64,000 bases of DNA, taken from the NCBI GenBank assembly GCA_964428475.1, contig CAYRYO010000003.1, positions 1-64,000 on the forward strand, read 5' to 3'. This document shows positions 41,873-50,515 of this stretch, piece after piece (the first letter of the stretch is position 1; every line of letters begins with the position of its first letter). The DNA is from JARICQ01 sp964428475 (GTDB taxonomy: Bacteria; Bacillota; Clostridia; Tissierellales; Tissierellaceae). The notes beneath the pieces are model-generated. The model was given only the letters and a program-made list of their open reading frames with translations. It ran no database searches and had not been told where the DNA came from. A program made the translations under genes and the position numbers.

Positions 41873-43197
41873 CTTAAAACCTCTCCTACTAAATCATATT
41901 CCATAAAATCTTTTATTTCTACATTTACAAAACTACCTATTGCTAACTTATCATTGGAGTCAATATAAATAACACCATCTATATCTGGACTATCCATATA
42001 AGACCTCCCTGTATAATTATTATTACCATTATACTCTTCAATTAAAACTTTATATTTCCCCCCAACTTTAGACATCATTATACTTTCAGAAATATCTTTT
42101 TGAATCTCCATTATTAAATCTCGTCTATTTTCTTTTATGTTTTCTACAATTTGATCTGGTAAATTATATGCAGGTGTATCTTCTTCCTTTGAATAAGTAA
42201 ACACACCTAATCTTTCAAATTTAATTTCTTGAATAAATTCACGCAATTCATTGAAGTCTTCTTTTGTTTCTCCAGGAAAACCTACTATGAATGTAGTTCT
42301 GATAACAATTTCCGGAATATTTGTTCTTAATTTTTCAATAAGATAAATTATATCATCTTTATTGGTTTTTCTATTCATTTTCTTTAATACACTATCACTT
42401 ATATGCTGTAATGGTATATCAACATATTTAACTACTTTATCATTATTTTTTATAGAATTTATAAGTTTATCATTAAAGTTATCTGGATATAAATATAAAA
42501 GTCTTATCCATTTAATTTTTTGGATTTCATTTAATTTATCTATTAAACTATATAACAAATATTCTCCATATAGATCAATTCCATAATCACTGGTATTTTG
42601 ACCAATAAGAATTATTTCTTTAACTCCATTATCTGCTAAGTAAATTACTTCATTTATAATATTCTCCATCTTTCTACTTCTATGTTTCCCTCTAAGTTTA
42701 GGAATAATACAATAAGTACAAACATTGTCACATCCCTCAGAAATCTTTACATATTCTGTAGTATTAAAATTAACTCTCATTACATCTTCTAAATAATCTT
42801 CATCAATATTTCCTATATACGTTATCCCTTTTAAATCATTATCAAGATCATCTATTATTTTGATAATATTCTTTATATTTCCAGTTCCAATAATAGCATC
42901 TATATCTTTTATTTCATCCAGTAATTCTTGTGAATATCTTTGAGCCAAACATCCAGCTAATATTAAATACTTACAATTTCCTTCTTTTTTATATTTAGTC
43001 ATTTGCCATATAGTATCTATTGATTCTTCTTTTGCACTTTCAATAAAACCACATGTATTTACAATAATTATTTCTGCATCTTCTAATGAATCTGCAATAT
43101 CAAAATCATTGTTTTGTAATATACTGTGCATTAATTCAGAATCTATTTCATTTTTGGAACATCCTAGTGTAACTATTTCTATTTTTCTATTTTTCAT
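41869..43197 (-). CDS. rimO: Ribosomal protein S12 methylthiotransferase RimO
   Basis: The 442-residue radical-SAM methylthiotransferase has N-terminal cluster cysteines in 'VTLGCSKNEIDSE', 'NTCGFIESA' and 'LAGCLAQRY', the CxxxCxxC in 'GCDNVCTYCIIP', and a TRAM domain. It methylthiolates an aspartate of ribosomal protein S12. 'LGCSKN' distinguishes it from MiaB ('FGCQMN'). ATG at 43197 follows AAGGAGGA, which lies at the ftsK end. A longer frame to 43221 lacks a ribosome site. Confidence 0.92.
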   Translation of the reverse strand: MKNRKIEIVTLGCSKNEIDSELMHSILQNNDFDIADSLEDAEIIIVNTCGFIESAKEESIDTIWQMTKYKKEGNCKYLILAGCLAQRYSQELLDEIKDIDAIIGTGNIKNIIKIIDDLDNDLKGITYIGNIDEDYLEDVMRVNFNTTEYVKISEGCDNVCTYCIIPKLRGKHRSRKMENIINEVIYLADNGVKEIILIGQNTSDYGIDLYGEYLLYSLIDKLNEIQKIKWIRLLYLYPDNFNDKLINSIKNNDKVVKYVDIPLQHISDSVLKKMNRKTNKDDIIYLIEKLRTNIPEIVIRTTFIVGFPGETKEDFNELREFIQEIKFERLGVFTYSKEEDTPAYNLPDQIVENIKENRRDLIMEIQKDISESIMMSKVGGKYKVLIEEYNGNNNYTGRSYMDSPDIDGVIYIDSNDKLAIGSFVNVEIKDFMEYDLVGEVLR

Positions 43198-43198
43198 T

Positions 43199-45433
43199 TT
43201 AGTCCTCCTTATACAGGTCATCTAAATTTTCTTCTGTTATTAAAACCTTTCTAGGCTTGCTTCCTTCGAATCCACCGACTATTCCTCTTTCTTCCATTTG
43301 ATCTACTATTCTGGCAGCCCTAGCATATCCTATTTTGAGTTTTCTTTGAAGAAAAGATATAGATGCCTGTCCTTCTTCAACTATTAAAGATATGGCTTGT
43401 GGTAAGAGTTCATCACTATCATCTAAATCCATTGTTTTTTTATTTTGAACTACTTCAATTATGTCTTCATTATACTCGGATTTATATTCTTGCTTTAAGC
43501 TATTAACTACTGCTTCTACTTCCGTATCAGATATAAAGGCTCCCTGTAGTCTTGAAGGTTTAGAATAGAAAGAAGGATAAAAAAGCATGTCACCTTTTCC
43601 AAGTAGCTTTTCTGCTCCACCCATGTCAAGAATAGTTCTTGAATCTATCTGAGAAGAAACAGCAAATGATATTCTAGATGGTATATTTGCTTTTATTGTT
43701 CCTGTTATAACATCAACAGATGGTCTTTGCGTTGCAACTATTAAATACATACCTGCCGCTCTTGCCATTTGAGCTAATCTACATATGTAATCTTCGATTT
43801 CTTGTGCAGCTACCATCATTAAGTCTGCTAGTTCATCGATAATTATAACTATCATTGGCAATTTGTTTTCCAAATCATCTTTAAATTTATTATTATAGGA
43901 ATGAATATCTCTTACATTGTTTTCTGCAAAAGTCTTGTATCTATTTTCCATTTCTTCAACAGCCCAATTAAGAGCAAAGGAAGCTTTTTTTGCATCTGTA
44001 ACTACTGGAATAAGAAGATGGGGTATTCCATTATATATATTTAACTCAACTACCTTTGGATCTATTAAAAGTAACTTTACATCTTCCGGGGAAGACTTAT
44101 ATAATATATTCATTATTATAGTATTAATACATACAGATTTACCTGAACCAGTAGCACCAGCTATTAATAAATGTGGCATTTTATCAATAGATGAAACGAT
44201 CACTTCTCCAGAAACATTTTTTCCCAGAGCAAGTGGGATTTTAGAATCAATATTTTTATATTTATCAGAAAGTAAAAGTTCTTTTAAAAAAACGCTGCTT
44301 TTAATTTTATTTGGAACTTCTATGCCAACTGCTGCTTTTCCAGGTATTGGAGCTTCTATTCTGATATCAGAAGATGCTAAATTCATTGAAATATTATCAG
44401 ATAAAGATACTATTTTACTGAGTTTAATACCTGGAGCTGGTTCTAATTCATAGCAAGTAATGGTAGGTCCTTTATTTATTTGAACTACTTTTGCTTCAAT
44501 ATTAAAATTTTTCATTGTTTCTTTTATAAGCTTTGCATTTTTTCTTATTTGCTTGTCATCTTGATCATCATTATTTGAAATTGGAGAACTTAAAAACTCT
44601 AAAGAAGGAATTTTATATGTAGTTAAGTTTATTTTGTTCTTTATCTTTATCTCTTCTTCAATATTAATGTCATTGTTTTTCTGATCTAACTCTGATTCTT
44701 GTTTTGATTTTTTAAAATCAGGCGATCTATAGTCTAATATTTTAATATCATCATTATTGGTGTTTATAAAATTATTGTTTGTAGACTTGGATACATTTTT
44801 ATTTGTTTTTTTATTTAAATTGGATAAATTATTTTTATTCTTTTGTACATTTGTCCGTTTATTTTTTGCATTTTCAAATTCTTTTTTAAATGAAGCTATA
44901 ATGTCTATTAGCTTTATATCTATTAATATTGATAAGTTGACTATTATACAAACTGATAAGATAATATATGTTCCAATAGCTGCAAATAAAGAATAAAAAA
45001 AGAATCCAAAAAAACTTCCAAGTATTCCTCCACCTTTACCCATTTTGCTTAAATCTATAGAATTTTTAATTCTATCAATAAAACTTAAATTAAGGGGATT
45101 TACCCCATCTAATATGATTAGCACACTTAGAAATATCAGCGATGTACATATTATGATTTTTTTATTTCTATCTTTAAACTTATCTATAATAAATGTTGAT
45201 CCTATCGCAAATAACAATATAGGGAAAATATAACCACCAAATCCCATAAGAGAAAAAGTTATATTTTTTAGCAATGAACCTATTATACCCATATTAAAAT
45301 TAAACAAACTCAAAGAATATATAAGACTTAGCACTATTATTGAAATACCTATAATCTCCTCATTATGATTAAGTATATTGATTTTCTTATTCTTTTTTTT
45401 ATTTTTAGAATATCCCTTTTTATTTTTTGCCAA
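43199..45433 (-). CDS. ftsK: DNA translocase FtsK/SpoIIIE
   Basis: A 744-residue translocase. Four or five membrane segments fill residues 25-170, then a low-complexity Asn/Lys linker to about 290, and the motor with Walker A 'GATGSGKSVCIN' and Walker B 'VIIIDELADLMM'. The C-terminal gamma winged helix ('LLPQAISLIVEEGQASISFL') reads orienting DNA sequences. It pumps chromosome DNA through the septum in division or into the forespore. The TTG start follows GGAGTGA. A small ORF overlaps this start. Confidence 0.93.
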   Translation of the reverse strand: MAKNKKGYSKNKKKNKKINILNHNEEIIGISIIVLSLIYSLSLFNFNMGIIGSLLKNITFSLMGFGGYIFPILLFAIGSTFIIDKFKDRNKKIIICTSLIFLSVLIILDGVNPLNLSFIDRIKNSIDLSKMGKGGGILGSFFGFFFYSLFAAIGTYIILSVCIIVNLSILIDIKLIDIIASFKKEFENAKNKRTNVQKNKNNLSNLNKKTNKNVSKSTNNNFINTNNDDIKILDYRSPDFKKSKQESELDQKNNDINIEEEIKIKNKINLTTYKIPSLEFLSSPISNNDDQDDKQIRKNAKLIKETMKNFNIEAKVVQINKGPTITCYELEPAPGIKLSKIVSLSDNISMNLASSDIRIEAPIPGKAAVGIEVPNKIKSSVFLKELLLSDKYKNIDSKIPLALGKNVSGEVIVSSIDKMPHLLIAGATGSGKSVCINTIIMNILYKSSPEDVKLLLIDPKVVELNIYNGIPHLLIPVVTDAKKASFALNWAVEEMENRYKTFAENNVRDIHSYNNKFKDDLENKLPMIVIIIDELADLMMVAAQEIEDYICRLAQMARAAGMYLIVATQRPSVDVITGTIKANIPSRISFAVSSQIDSRTILDMGGAEKLLGKGDMLFYPSFYSKPSRLQGAFISDTEVEAVVNSLKQEYKSEYNEDIIEVVQNKKTMDLDDSDELLPQAISLIVEEGQASISFLQRKLKIGYARAARIVDQMEERGIVGGFEGSKPRKVLITEENLDDLYKED

Positions 45434-45488
45434 TTATATCACTCCGAACCCTTGAAGAATATCTGAATTTTTTTTGAGTGGCAATCAA
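45420..45488 (-). CDS. Possible 22-codon upstream ORF overlapping the ftsK start
   Basis: TTG at 45488 lies seven bases after a strong AAAGGGGG site and opens a 22-codon frame rich in Lys, Arg and Ser. It ends with TAA 14 bases inside ftsK in another frame. It could be a coupling or leader peptide, or an artefact. Expression is unproven. Confidence 0.35.
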   Translation of the reverse strand: MIATQKKFRYSSRVRSDIIGKK

Positions 45489-45531
45489 ATTAAGTCCCCC
45501 TTTAAATACTATACTATTTTTATTATAGCAT

Positions 45532-45540
45532 ATATTAATT
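45532..45540 (-). promoter_or_regulatory. Extended -10 promoter element of ftsK
   Basis: On the - strand ATGCTATAAT contains TGnTATAAT, an extended -10, about 100 bases before ftsK. No good -35 is seen. Confidence 0.5.
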
Positions 45541-45551
45541 TTTGATTCTAT

Positions 45552-46238
45552 CTAATTTTCATTAGCTATCATATCTTTTAATTTTTTAATAGCGATAGAA
45601 AAGCCACCTACTTCATTTATTAAATTGTAATCTACTGCTTCTTTACCTACTAATATAGTTCCTACATCATTGGCTATCTCATCTGTAGAATACATTAACC
45701 CCGTTATAGTATTTTTATTTATTTTTGATGTTCTTATTATAAAATCAATTATTCTCTGTTGCATTTTTTGAAAATATCTAAATGTTTGGGGTACTCCAAT
45801 TACTAAACCTGTAGTTCTTATTGGATGTATTGTCATGGTAGCAGTCGGTACTATAAATGAATAATCTGTTGAGGTAGCTAATGGAACACCTATACTGTGA
45901 CCTCCACCTAATACTAGAGATACAGTAGGTTTATCTATTGAATTTATCAATTCAGAAAGAGCAAGCCCCGCTTCAACATCACCACCTACTGTATTTAATA
46001 TTATAAACAAACCCTCTATTTTAGGATCTTCTTGTGCTGCTATTAACAAGGGAATAATATGTTCGTATTTTGTCGCTTTTTTACCATTGGCTGCTATAGT
46101 ATGGCCTTCTATTTCCCCAATAATTGAAATATATTGTATATTGTTTTTTAGCTCTGGTATATTCGAGATTCCAATTTCTTTTATATTTTCAATATCATTT
46201 TCTTTTTCTTCATTTTTGTATTCGTTTTCAAATTTCAT
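45552..46238 (-). CDS. tepA: ClpP-like serine protease TepA
   Basis: A 228-residue ClpP/crotonase-fold protein. The nucleophile Ser is in 'GGGHSIGVPLA' and the His in 'MTIHPIRTTG'. 'IILNTVGGDVEAGLALS' is the substrate-groove strand. It belongs to the TepA (YmfB) group, named translocation-enhancing protein and placed next to ftsK/spoIIIE in Bacillus, as here. It has no signal peptide; the N-terminus is acidic and disordered. ATG at 46238 follows GGGAGG. The longer frame to 46256 is rejected. Its real substrate is unknown. Confidence 0.83.
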   Translation of the reverse strand: MKFENEYKNEEKENDIENIKEIGISNIPELKNNIQYISIIGEIEGHTIAANGKKATKYEHIIPLLIAAQEDPKIEGLFIILNTVGGDVEAGLALSELINSIDKPTVSLVLGGGHSIGVPLATSTDYSFIVPTATMTIHPIRTTGLVIGVPQTFRYFQKMQQRIIDFIIRTSKINKNTITGLMYSTDEIANDVGTILVGKEAVDYNLINEVGGFSIAIKKLKDMIANEN

Positions 46239-46287
46239 AATTTCCTCCCTATACATTTATAATATATAGGTTTTACTTATTACTTTA

Positions 46288-46337
46288 TAATATTCAAAAA
46301 ACATATATACAGCTGTATATATGTTTTTTGAATATTA
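46288..46337. terminator. 50-bp perfect palindrome, terminator of ymxH
   Basis: Two 25-bp arms are exactly complementary with no loop base (centre between 46312 and 46313). The palindrome covers the ymxH stop codon. A6 and T6 tracts inside the arms give it terminator character on either strand. Confidence 0.85.
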
Positions 46338-46577
46338 TCTTTCGAATTCAATGATAATCATATCGTATCCAATTTTTCTAATAGCAGACCAGGGAATCTC
46401 TATTCCATCTTTATCTAAACCTAAAAATTTCATTCCAAATTTCTTATTTTCAACTAAAAGACTTATAATTTTTCCAGTTTCACTATCAATTATAATATCA
46501 CTATCTGATATTAATCCTAATCTTTCGCCATTATTTAAATTTACTATTTCTTTATCACCTAATTCTATTAGTCTCAT
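46335..46577 (-). CDS. YlmC/YmxH family PRC-barrel protein
   Basis: An 80-residue single PRC-barrel protein ('MRLIELGDKEIVNLNNGERL', 'GLISDSDIIIDSETGKI', 'IPWSAIRKIG'). The family is required or expressed in sporulation in some Bacillus, but its molecular role is not known. Its location between dut and tepA matches ymxH. Its stop codon lies in the big palindrome. Confidence 0.82.
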   Translation of the reverse strand: MRLIELGDKEIVNLNNGERLGLISDSDIIIDSETGKIISLLVENKKFGMKFLGLDKDGIEIPWSAIRKIGYDMIIIEFER

Positions 46578-46633
46578 AATTTTCCTCCTTTAAATTTAAG
46601 GTAATATCAATTATGATAAGATTATTTATGATA

Positions 46634-47065
46634 TCAATATCCTGAATGTCCGAATCCTCCGCTACCTCTTTCAGTATTATCTAATTCCTCTACCTGATTT
46701 AAATTTGCTATATGATATTTTATAAATACCAACTGGGCTATTCTATCCCCTTCTCTTACTGTATAAACTTCTTCTCCCAAATTTATTAGTATCACCTTTA
46801 GCTCTCCTCTATAGTCACTGTCTATAGTTCCTATCCCATTTGCTAATGTAATCCCGTGCTTTAATGCTAATCCAGATCTTCCTCTTATTTGGGCTTCATA
46901 TCCTGTTGGTATTGAAATATATAGTCCTGTCGGTATAAGTCTTCTTTGAAGTGGCTTCAATTCTATATTCTCAGATATATTTGCTCTTAAGTCAAGTCCA
47001 GCAGAACCTTCTGTTTTGTATTTAGGCAATTCAAATTTGCTTTTGTTTATAATATTTACTTTCAT
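46634..47065 (-). CDS. dut: dUTP diphosphatase
   Basis: The 143-residue trimeric dUTPase has all five motifs: 'GSAGLDLRAN', 'GRSGLALKHGI', 'GTIDSDYRGE' with the catalytic Asp, 'RIAQLVFIKY', and the C-terminal 'RGSGGFGHSG'. It removes dUTP and supplies dUMP for thymidylate synthesis. ATG at 47065 follows GGAGGAG. Confidence 0.94.
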   Translation of the reverse strand: MKVNIINKSKFELPKYKTEGSAGLDLRANISENIELKPLQRRLIPTGLYISIPTGYEAQIRGRSGLALKHGITLANGIGTIDSDYRGELKVILINLGEEVYTVREGDRIAQLVFIKYHIANLNQVEELDNTERGSGGFGHSGY

Positions 47066-47119
47066 TTTCTCCTCCTTTTATTTGCTTGTCCTATTATTAT
47101 TAAATACTACTATAATTTA

Positions 47120-47833
47120 TTACTTACTATTTATTATATCATTTACTTTTCCTATTTTATAATCATTTTCATACAGAAAATCTATTAATTCTGGTAGTGC
47201 TTTTATTGTCTCTTCTTTTGGATGCATTAATATAATAGCAGAATCGTGTATTTTATCAGTAACTCTTTTAATTATAACATCTTTAGTGCTATCAGCTCTC
47301 CAATCTATAGTATCTATACTCCACATTATAAGCTTGTAATTTAAATTCTTAGCTGCTTTAACAGTGTTATCATTATATGCTCCAGAAGGTGGAGCGAAGT
47401 ACTTGGCATCTATATCTAAACATTCTCTTATGATATTATGTGCTTTATATATTTCATTTCTATTTGCTTCATAATCTAATTTATCATAATCTATATGTTG
47501 ATAACCATGATTTCCTATTTCATGCCCTGCATGATAGATATCCTTCAAAATATCAATGTTTTTTTCTGCCCATTTTCCAGTTACAAAATACGTAATTTTG
47601 ATATTTTTATCTTTGAATATTTTTAACATTTCTGGGATTTCTTCATTTCCCCAATCAACATTACATGCAAATGCTACTACTTTGTCATCCATATCACCTT
47701 TGTAGTAGACATCTTGATTAAATACTTCTTGGGTATTACTATAAATAGACCACATAAATAAAAATATCATTATTATCATTATAATAATTACAATAGTAAA
47801 TATAGTTTTTTTACTAATAATAAATAGCTTCAT
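47120..47833 (-). CDS. Polysaccharide deacetylase, YlxY/PdaB-like
   Basis: A 237-residue NodB-fold protein with an N-terminal membrane segment (about 9-30). The catalytic motifs are 'CNVDWGNEE' (first Asp), the metal triad 'GNHGYQH', 'FAPPSGAYND' and 'ILMHPKE'. It should remove acetyl groups from peptidoglycan or a similar polymer outside the membrane. The place after pnp matches Bacillus ylxY. The first motif is VDWG in place of the usual TFDD, as in that subgroup. Confidence 0.82.
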   Translation of the reverse strand: MKLFIISKKTIFTIVIIIMIIMIFLFMWSIYSNTQEVFNQDVYYKGDMDDKVVAFACNVDWGNEEIPEMLKIFKDKNIKITYFVTGKWAEKNIDILKDIYHAGHEIGNHGYQHIDYDKLDYEANRNEIYKAHNIIRECLDIDAKYFAPPSGAYNDNTVKAAKNLNYKLIMWSIDTIDWRADSTKDVIIKRVTDKIHDSAIILMHPKEETIKALPELIDFLYENDYKIGKVNDIINSK

Positions 47834-47892
47834 TTTAATCCCTCCAATATAATATACTATATATATATTCAGAAGTTTTTATTTTATACTAA

Positions 47893-47926
47893 AATAAAAA
47901 CATGAATCTTATAGACCCATGTTTTA
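47893..47926 (-). terminator. Possible weak terminator after pnp
   Basis: A short AAAACATG / CATGTTTT stem with a long loop lies behind the pnp stop. It is weak, and pnp may continue into the deacetylase gene. Confidence 0.3.
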
Positions 47927-47930
47927 TAAC

Positions 47931-50045
47931 TTACTTTTCATCTGTTTTTTCTTTATTTGGTTTTTCTTCCTTTGGTAAAAGTGCCTTTCTTGAGAGATTA
48001 ACTCTACCTTGTTTGTCTATTTCCATTACTTTAACCTTTATTTCATCCCCTATAGACAATACATCTTCAACTTTGTTTATTCTCTCTCTAGCTATGTTTG
48101 AAATATGAACTAAGCCTTCTTTACCATTTAACACATCTACAAATGCACCAAAGTTGGTTATTCGTGTAACTTTTCCAGAATAAGTTTCTCCAACTTCAAT
48201 TTCTTCTACAATCTTTTCTATCATATCTATAGCTTTTTTACCAGATTCAAAACTAACTGCAGCTATAAATACTTTTCCGGTATCTTCAATATCAATCTTT
48301 ACTCCCGTTTCATCTATTATCTTATTGATAACTTTGCCACCTGGTCCTATAATATCTCTTATCTTATCTGGGTTTACTTCCATAGTATATATCTTAGGAG
48401 CATGAGTAGAGACATTTTCTCTAGGTATTGATATGGTTTCATTCATTTTGTTTAATATATGCAATCTGCCTATCCTAGCTTTTTCTAATGCTTCTTTTAA
48501 TACATTTTCATCTATTCCTGAGATTTTTATATCCATTTGGATAGCTGTTATTCCTTCTTCTGTACCAGCTACTTTAAAGTCCATATCTCCTAAATGATCC
48601 TCCATACCTTGTATATCTGCAAGTACTGCTAATTTATCTCCTTCTTTTATAAGCCCCATAGCTATTCCTGCAACAGGTGCTTTTATAGGCACGCCAGCAT
48701 CTAACAGAGCCAATGTACTACCACAAACACTTGCTTGAGATGAAGATCCATTTGAACTAAGAACCTCAGATACAAGTCTAAGTGCATAAGGGAAGTCTTC
48801 TTCTGATGGTATTACAGGTAATAATGCCTTTTCTGCTAAAGCACCATGTCCTATTTCTCTTCTTCCAGGACCTCTCATAGGTCTTGTGTCACCTACTGAA
48901 TATGGTGGAAAATTATAATGATGCATGTATCTCTTGGAATCTTCTTCTCCTAAGCCATCTATCATTTGAGCATCTCTCATTACTCCCAGAGTAGCTATAG
49001 TTAGTGCTTGAGTCTGTCCTCTTGTAAATAAGCCTGAACCATGAGCTCTAGGTAGTATTCCCACCTCACTAGATATAGGTCTAATTTCATCAACTTTTCT
49101 ATTATCTGGTCTAGTATTTTCTTCTAATATAAGTCTTCTAACTTCTTTTTTGAGCATATTTTCTATTGTTTCATCTATATCTTTTTCAAAGTCAGGATAT
49201 TTTTCAGTGAAAAATCCCTTTATCTCTGTATTTACTAAATCAATATTATCCATTCGCTCTTGTTTTTCAAAAGTATTTATAGCTTGAACGAGTTTTTGTT
49301 TTCCAAAGTCAACTATTTCTTTTTCTATTTCTTCATTAGATTTAAATACCTCAAATTCTCGCTTGGATTTTCCAACTTCTTGTGCTATCTCTTTTATAAA
49401 TCGACATAAGCCTTTTATTTCTTCATGAGCTGTTAGTATTCCTTGTAACATAGTATCTTCTTTTACTATATTTGCTCCAGCTTCAACCATCATTATCGCT
49501 TCTTCTGTTCCTGAAACTACTAAATGAATATCTGAAGCTTCTCTCTCTTTGCTATTTGGATTTACTATAAATTCCGAATCTACTCTACCAATTAACACCG
49601 CAGCTGTAGGTCCGTTAAATGGTATATCTGATATTGAAAGAGCAATTGAAGAACCTATCATTGCAACTATTTCAGGTGAATAATCTTGATCTACTGAAAG
49701 CACAGTAGTAATTACCTGTACATCATTTCTAAATCCTTCTGGAAACAACGGTCTTATAGGTCTATCTATAAGTCTAGAAGTAAGAATAGCCTTTTCACTT
49801 GGTCTACCTTCTCTTTTAATAAATCCACCGGGTATCTTGCCTACTGAATACATTTTTTCTTCATAATCTACACTAAGTGGGAAAAAATTCATCCCTGCTC
49901 TAGGTTCTTTAGAACCTGTAGCTGTAGCTAATACTACTGTATCTCCATATTGTAGTAAGCATGCACCTCCTGCTTGTTCTGCTACTTTTCCTGTAGTTAC
50001 CTCTAAGTCTCTTCCTGCCAATTTGTATATGAATTTTTTTTCCAT
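47931..50045 (-). CDS. pnp: Polyribonucleotide nucleotidyltransferase (PNPase)
   Basis: The 704-residue PNPase has two RNase PH domains (the second with 'SDILESNG'-like 'EVLSSNGSSSQASVCGSTLAL'), a KH domain ('DIIGPGGKVINKI') and an S1 domain ('GKVTRITNFGAFVDVLNGK'). It degrades RNA from the 3' end with phosphate. It lies behind rpsO, the universal order, with a hairpin between them that could stop or process the message. Confidence 0.95.
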   Translation of the reverse strand: MEKKFIYKLAGRDLEVTTGKVAEQAGGACLLQYGDTVVLATATGSKEPRAGMNFFPLSVDYEEKMYSVGKIPGGFIKREGRPSEKAILTSRLIDRPIRPLFPEGFRNDVQVITTVLSVDQDYSPEIVAMIGSSIALSISDIPFNGPTAAVLIGRVDSEFIVNPNSKEREASDIHLVVSGTEEAIMMVEAGANIVKEDTMLQGILTAHEEIKGLCRFIKEIAQEVGKSKREFEVFKSNEEIEKEIVDFGKQKLVQAINTFEKQERMDNIDLVNTEIKGFFTEKYPDFEKDIDETIENMLKKEVRRLILEENTRPDNRKVDEIRPISSEVGILPRAHGSGLFTRGQTQALTIATLGVMRDAQMIDGLGEEDSKRYMHHYNFPPYSVGDTRPMRGPGRREIGHGALAEKALLPVIPSEEDFPYALRLVSEVLSSNGSSSQASVCGSTLALLDAGVPIKAPVAGIAMGLIKEGDKLAVLADIQGMEDHLGDMDFKVAGTEEGITAIQMDIKISGIDENVLKEALEKARIGRLHILNKMNETISIPRENVSTHAPKIYTMEVNPDKIRDIIGPGGKVINKIIDETGVKIDIEDTGKVFIAAVSFESGKKAIDMIEKIVEEIEVGETYSGKVTRITNFGAFVDVLNGKEGLVHISNIARERINKVEDVLSIGDEIKVKVMEIDKQGRVNLSRKALLPKEEKPNKEKTDEK

Positions 50046-50104
50046 GCAATACCTCCTTGATACAATTATTATATCTTTTGTTTAAATCTCTTAATAAATC
50101 AATA

Positions 50105-50123
50105 GAGCGGGATTTACCCGCTC
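50105..50123 (-). terminator. Hairpin between rpsO and pnp
   Basis: GAGCGGG / CCCGCTC arms with a 5-base loop lie right after the rpsO stop. The T-tract is poor (TATTGATTT). It may be a partial terminator or a processing site. Confidence 0.65.
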
Positions 50124-50126
50124 TTA

Positions 50127-50393
50127 CTAACCTCTAATTCCTAATTTTTCAATTAAAGAACGATATCTTTCAATATCATTATTTTTTAAATATCTTAATA
50201 AGCCCCTTCTTTGACCAACCATTTTTAGTAATCCTCTTCTAGAATGATGATCTTTTTTATGAGCTTTTAAATGCTCATTAACAGAATTGATTCTATGGGT
50301 TAAGATTGCGATTTGTACTTCTGGTGAACCAGTATCTCCTTCGTGTAATGCGTAATCATTGATAATTTGTTCTTTTTCTTGTTTTGTTAGCAA
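50127..50393 (-). CDS. rpsO: 30S ribosomal protein S15
   Basis: The 88-residue S15 is canonical ('GDTGSPEVQIAILTHRIN', 'HLKAHKKDHHSRRGLL'). It binds the 16S central domain early in assembly. The start is TTG at 50393, nine bases after GGAGG. A leader of about 85 bases with a long hairpin precedes it, as is common for S15 autoregulation. Confidence 0.95.
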   Translation of the reverse strand: MLTKQEKEQIINDYALHEGDTGSPEVQIAILTHRINSVNEHLKAHKKDHHSRRGLLKMVGQRRGLLRYLKNNDIERYRSLIEKLGIRG

Positions 50394-50422
50394 TTAAATA
50401 CACCTCCATGTTTTTTAAATAC

Positions 50423-50471
50423 TCCTGTAGCTATGTAAAACGTCGAGGAAACGATAAACATGGCTATAGGA
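50423..50471 (-). promoter_or_regulatory. Structured 5' leader of rpsO
   Basis: Two 14-base arms (50458-50471 and 50423-50436) pair at 12 of 14 positions around a 21-base loop that itself can form a 3-bp CGT / ACG pair. The hairpin lies about 16 bases before GGAGG. It may bind S15 and repress its own translation, as other S15 leaders do; this is inferred. Confidence 0.5.
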
Positions 50472-50484
50472 AATCTATATATTA

Positions 50485-50513
50485 ATATTATCATAAAGAA
50501 TTTAAAATGTAAA
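50485..50513 (-). promoter_or_regulatory. Sigma-A promoter of rpsO
   Basis: On the - strand TTTACA (50513-50508), a 17-base spacer and TAATAT (50490-50485) start just behind ribF. Confidence 0.55.
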
Positions 50514-50515
50514 TA

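Noticed and set aside
43917..44453. A 178-codon + strand frame inside ftsK
   Set aside because: It is antisense to the FtsK motor domain; the - strand frame has all motifs, so this is a shadow.
46578..46633. Regulatory repeat ATTGATAT x2 between dut and ymxH
   Set aside because: Two 8-base AT-rich copies are expected by chance at this base composition.
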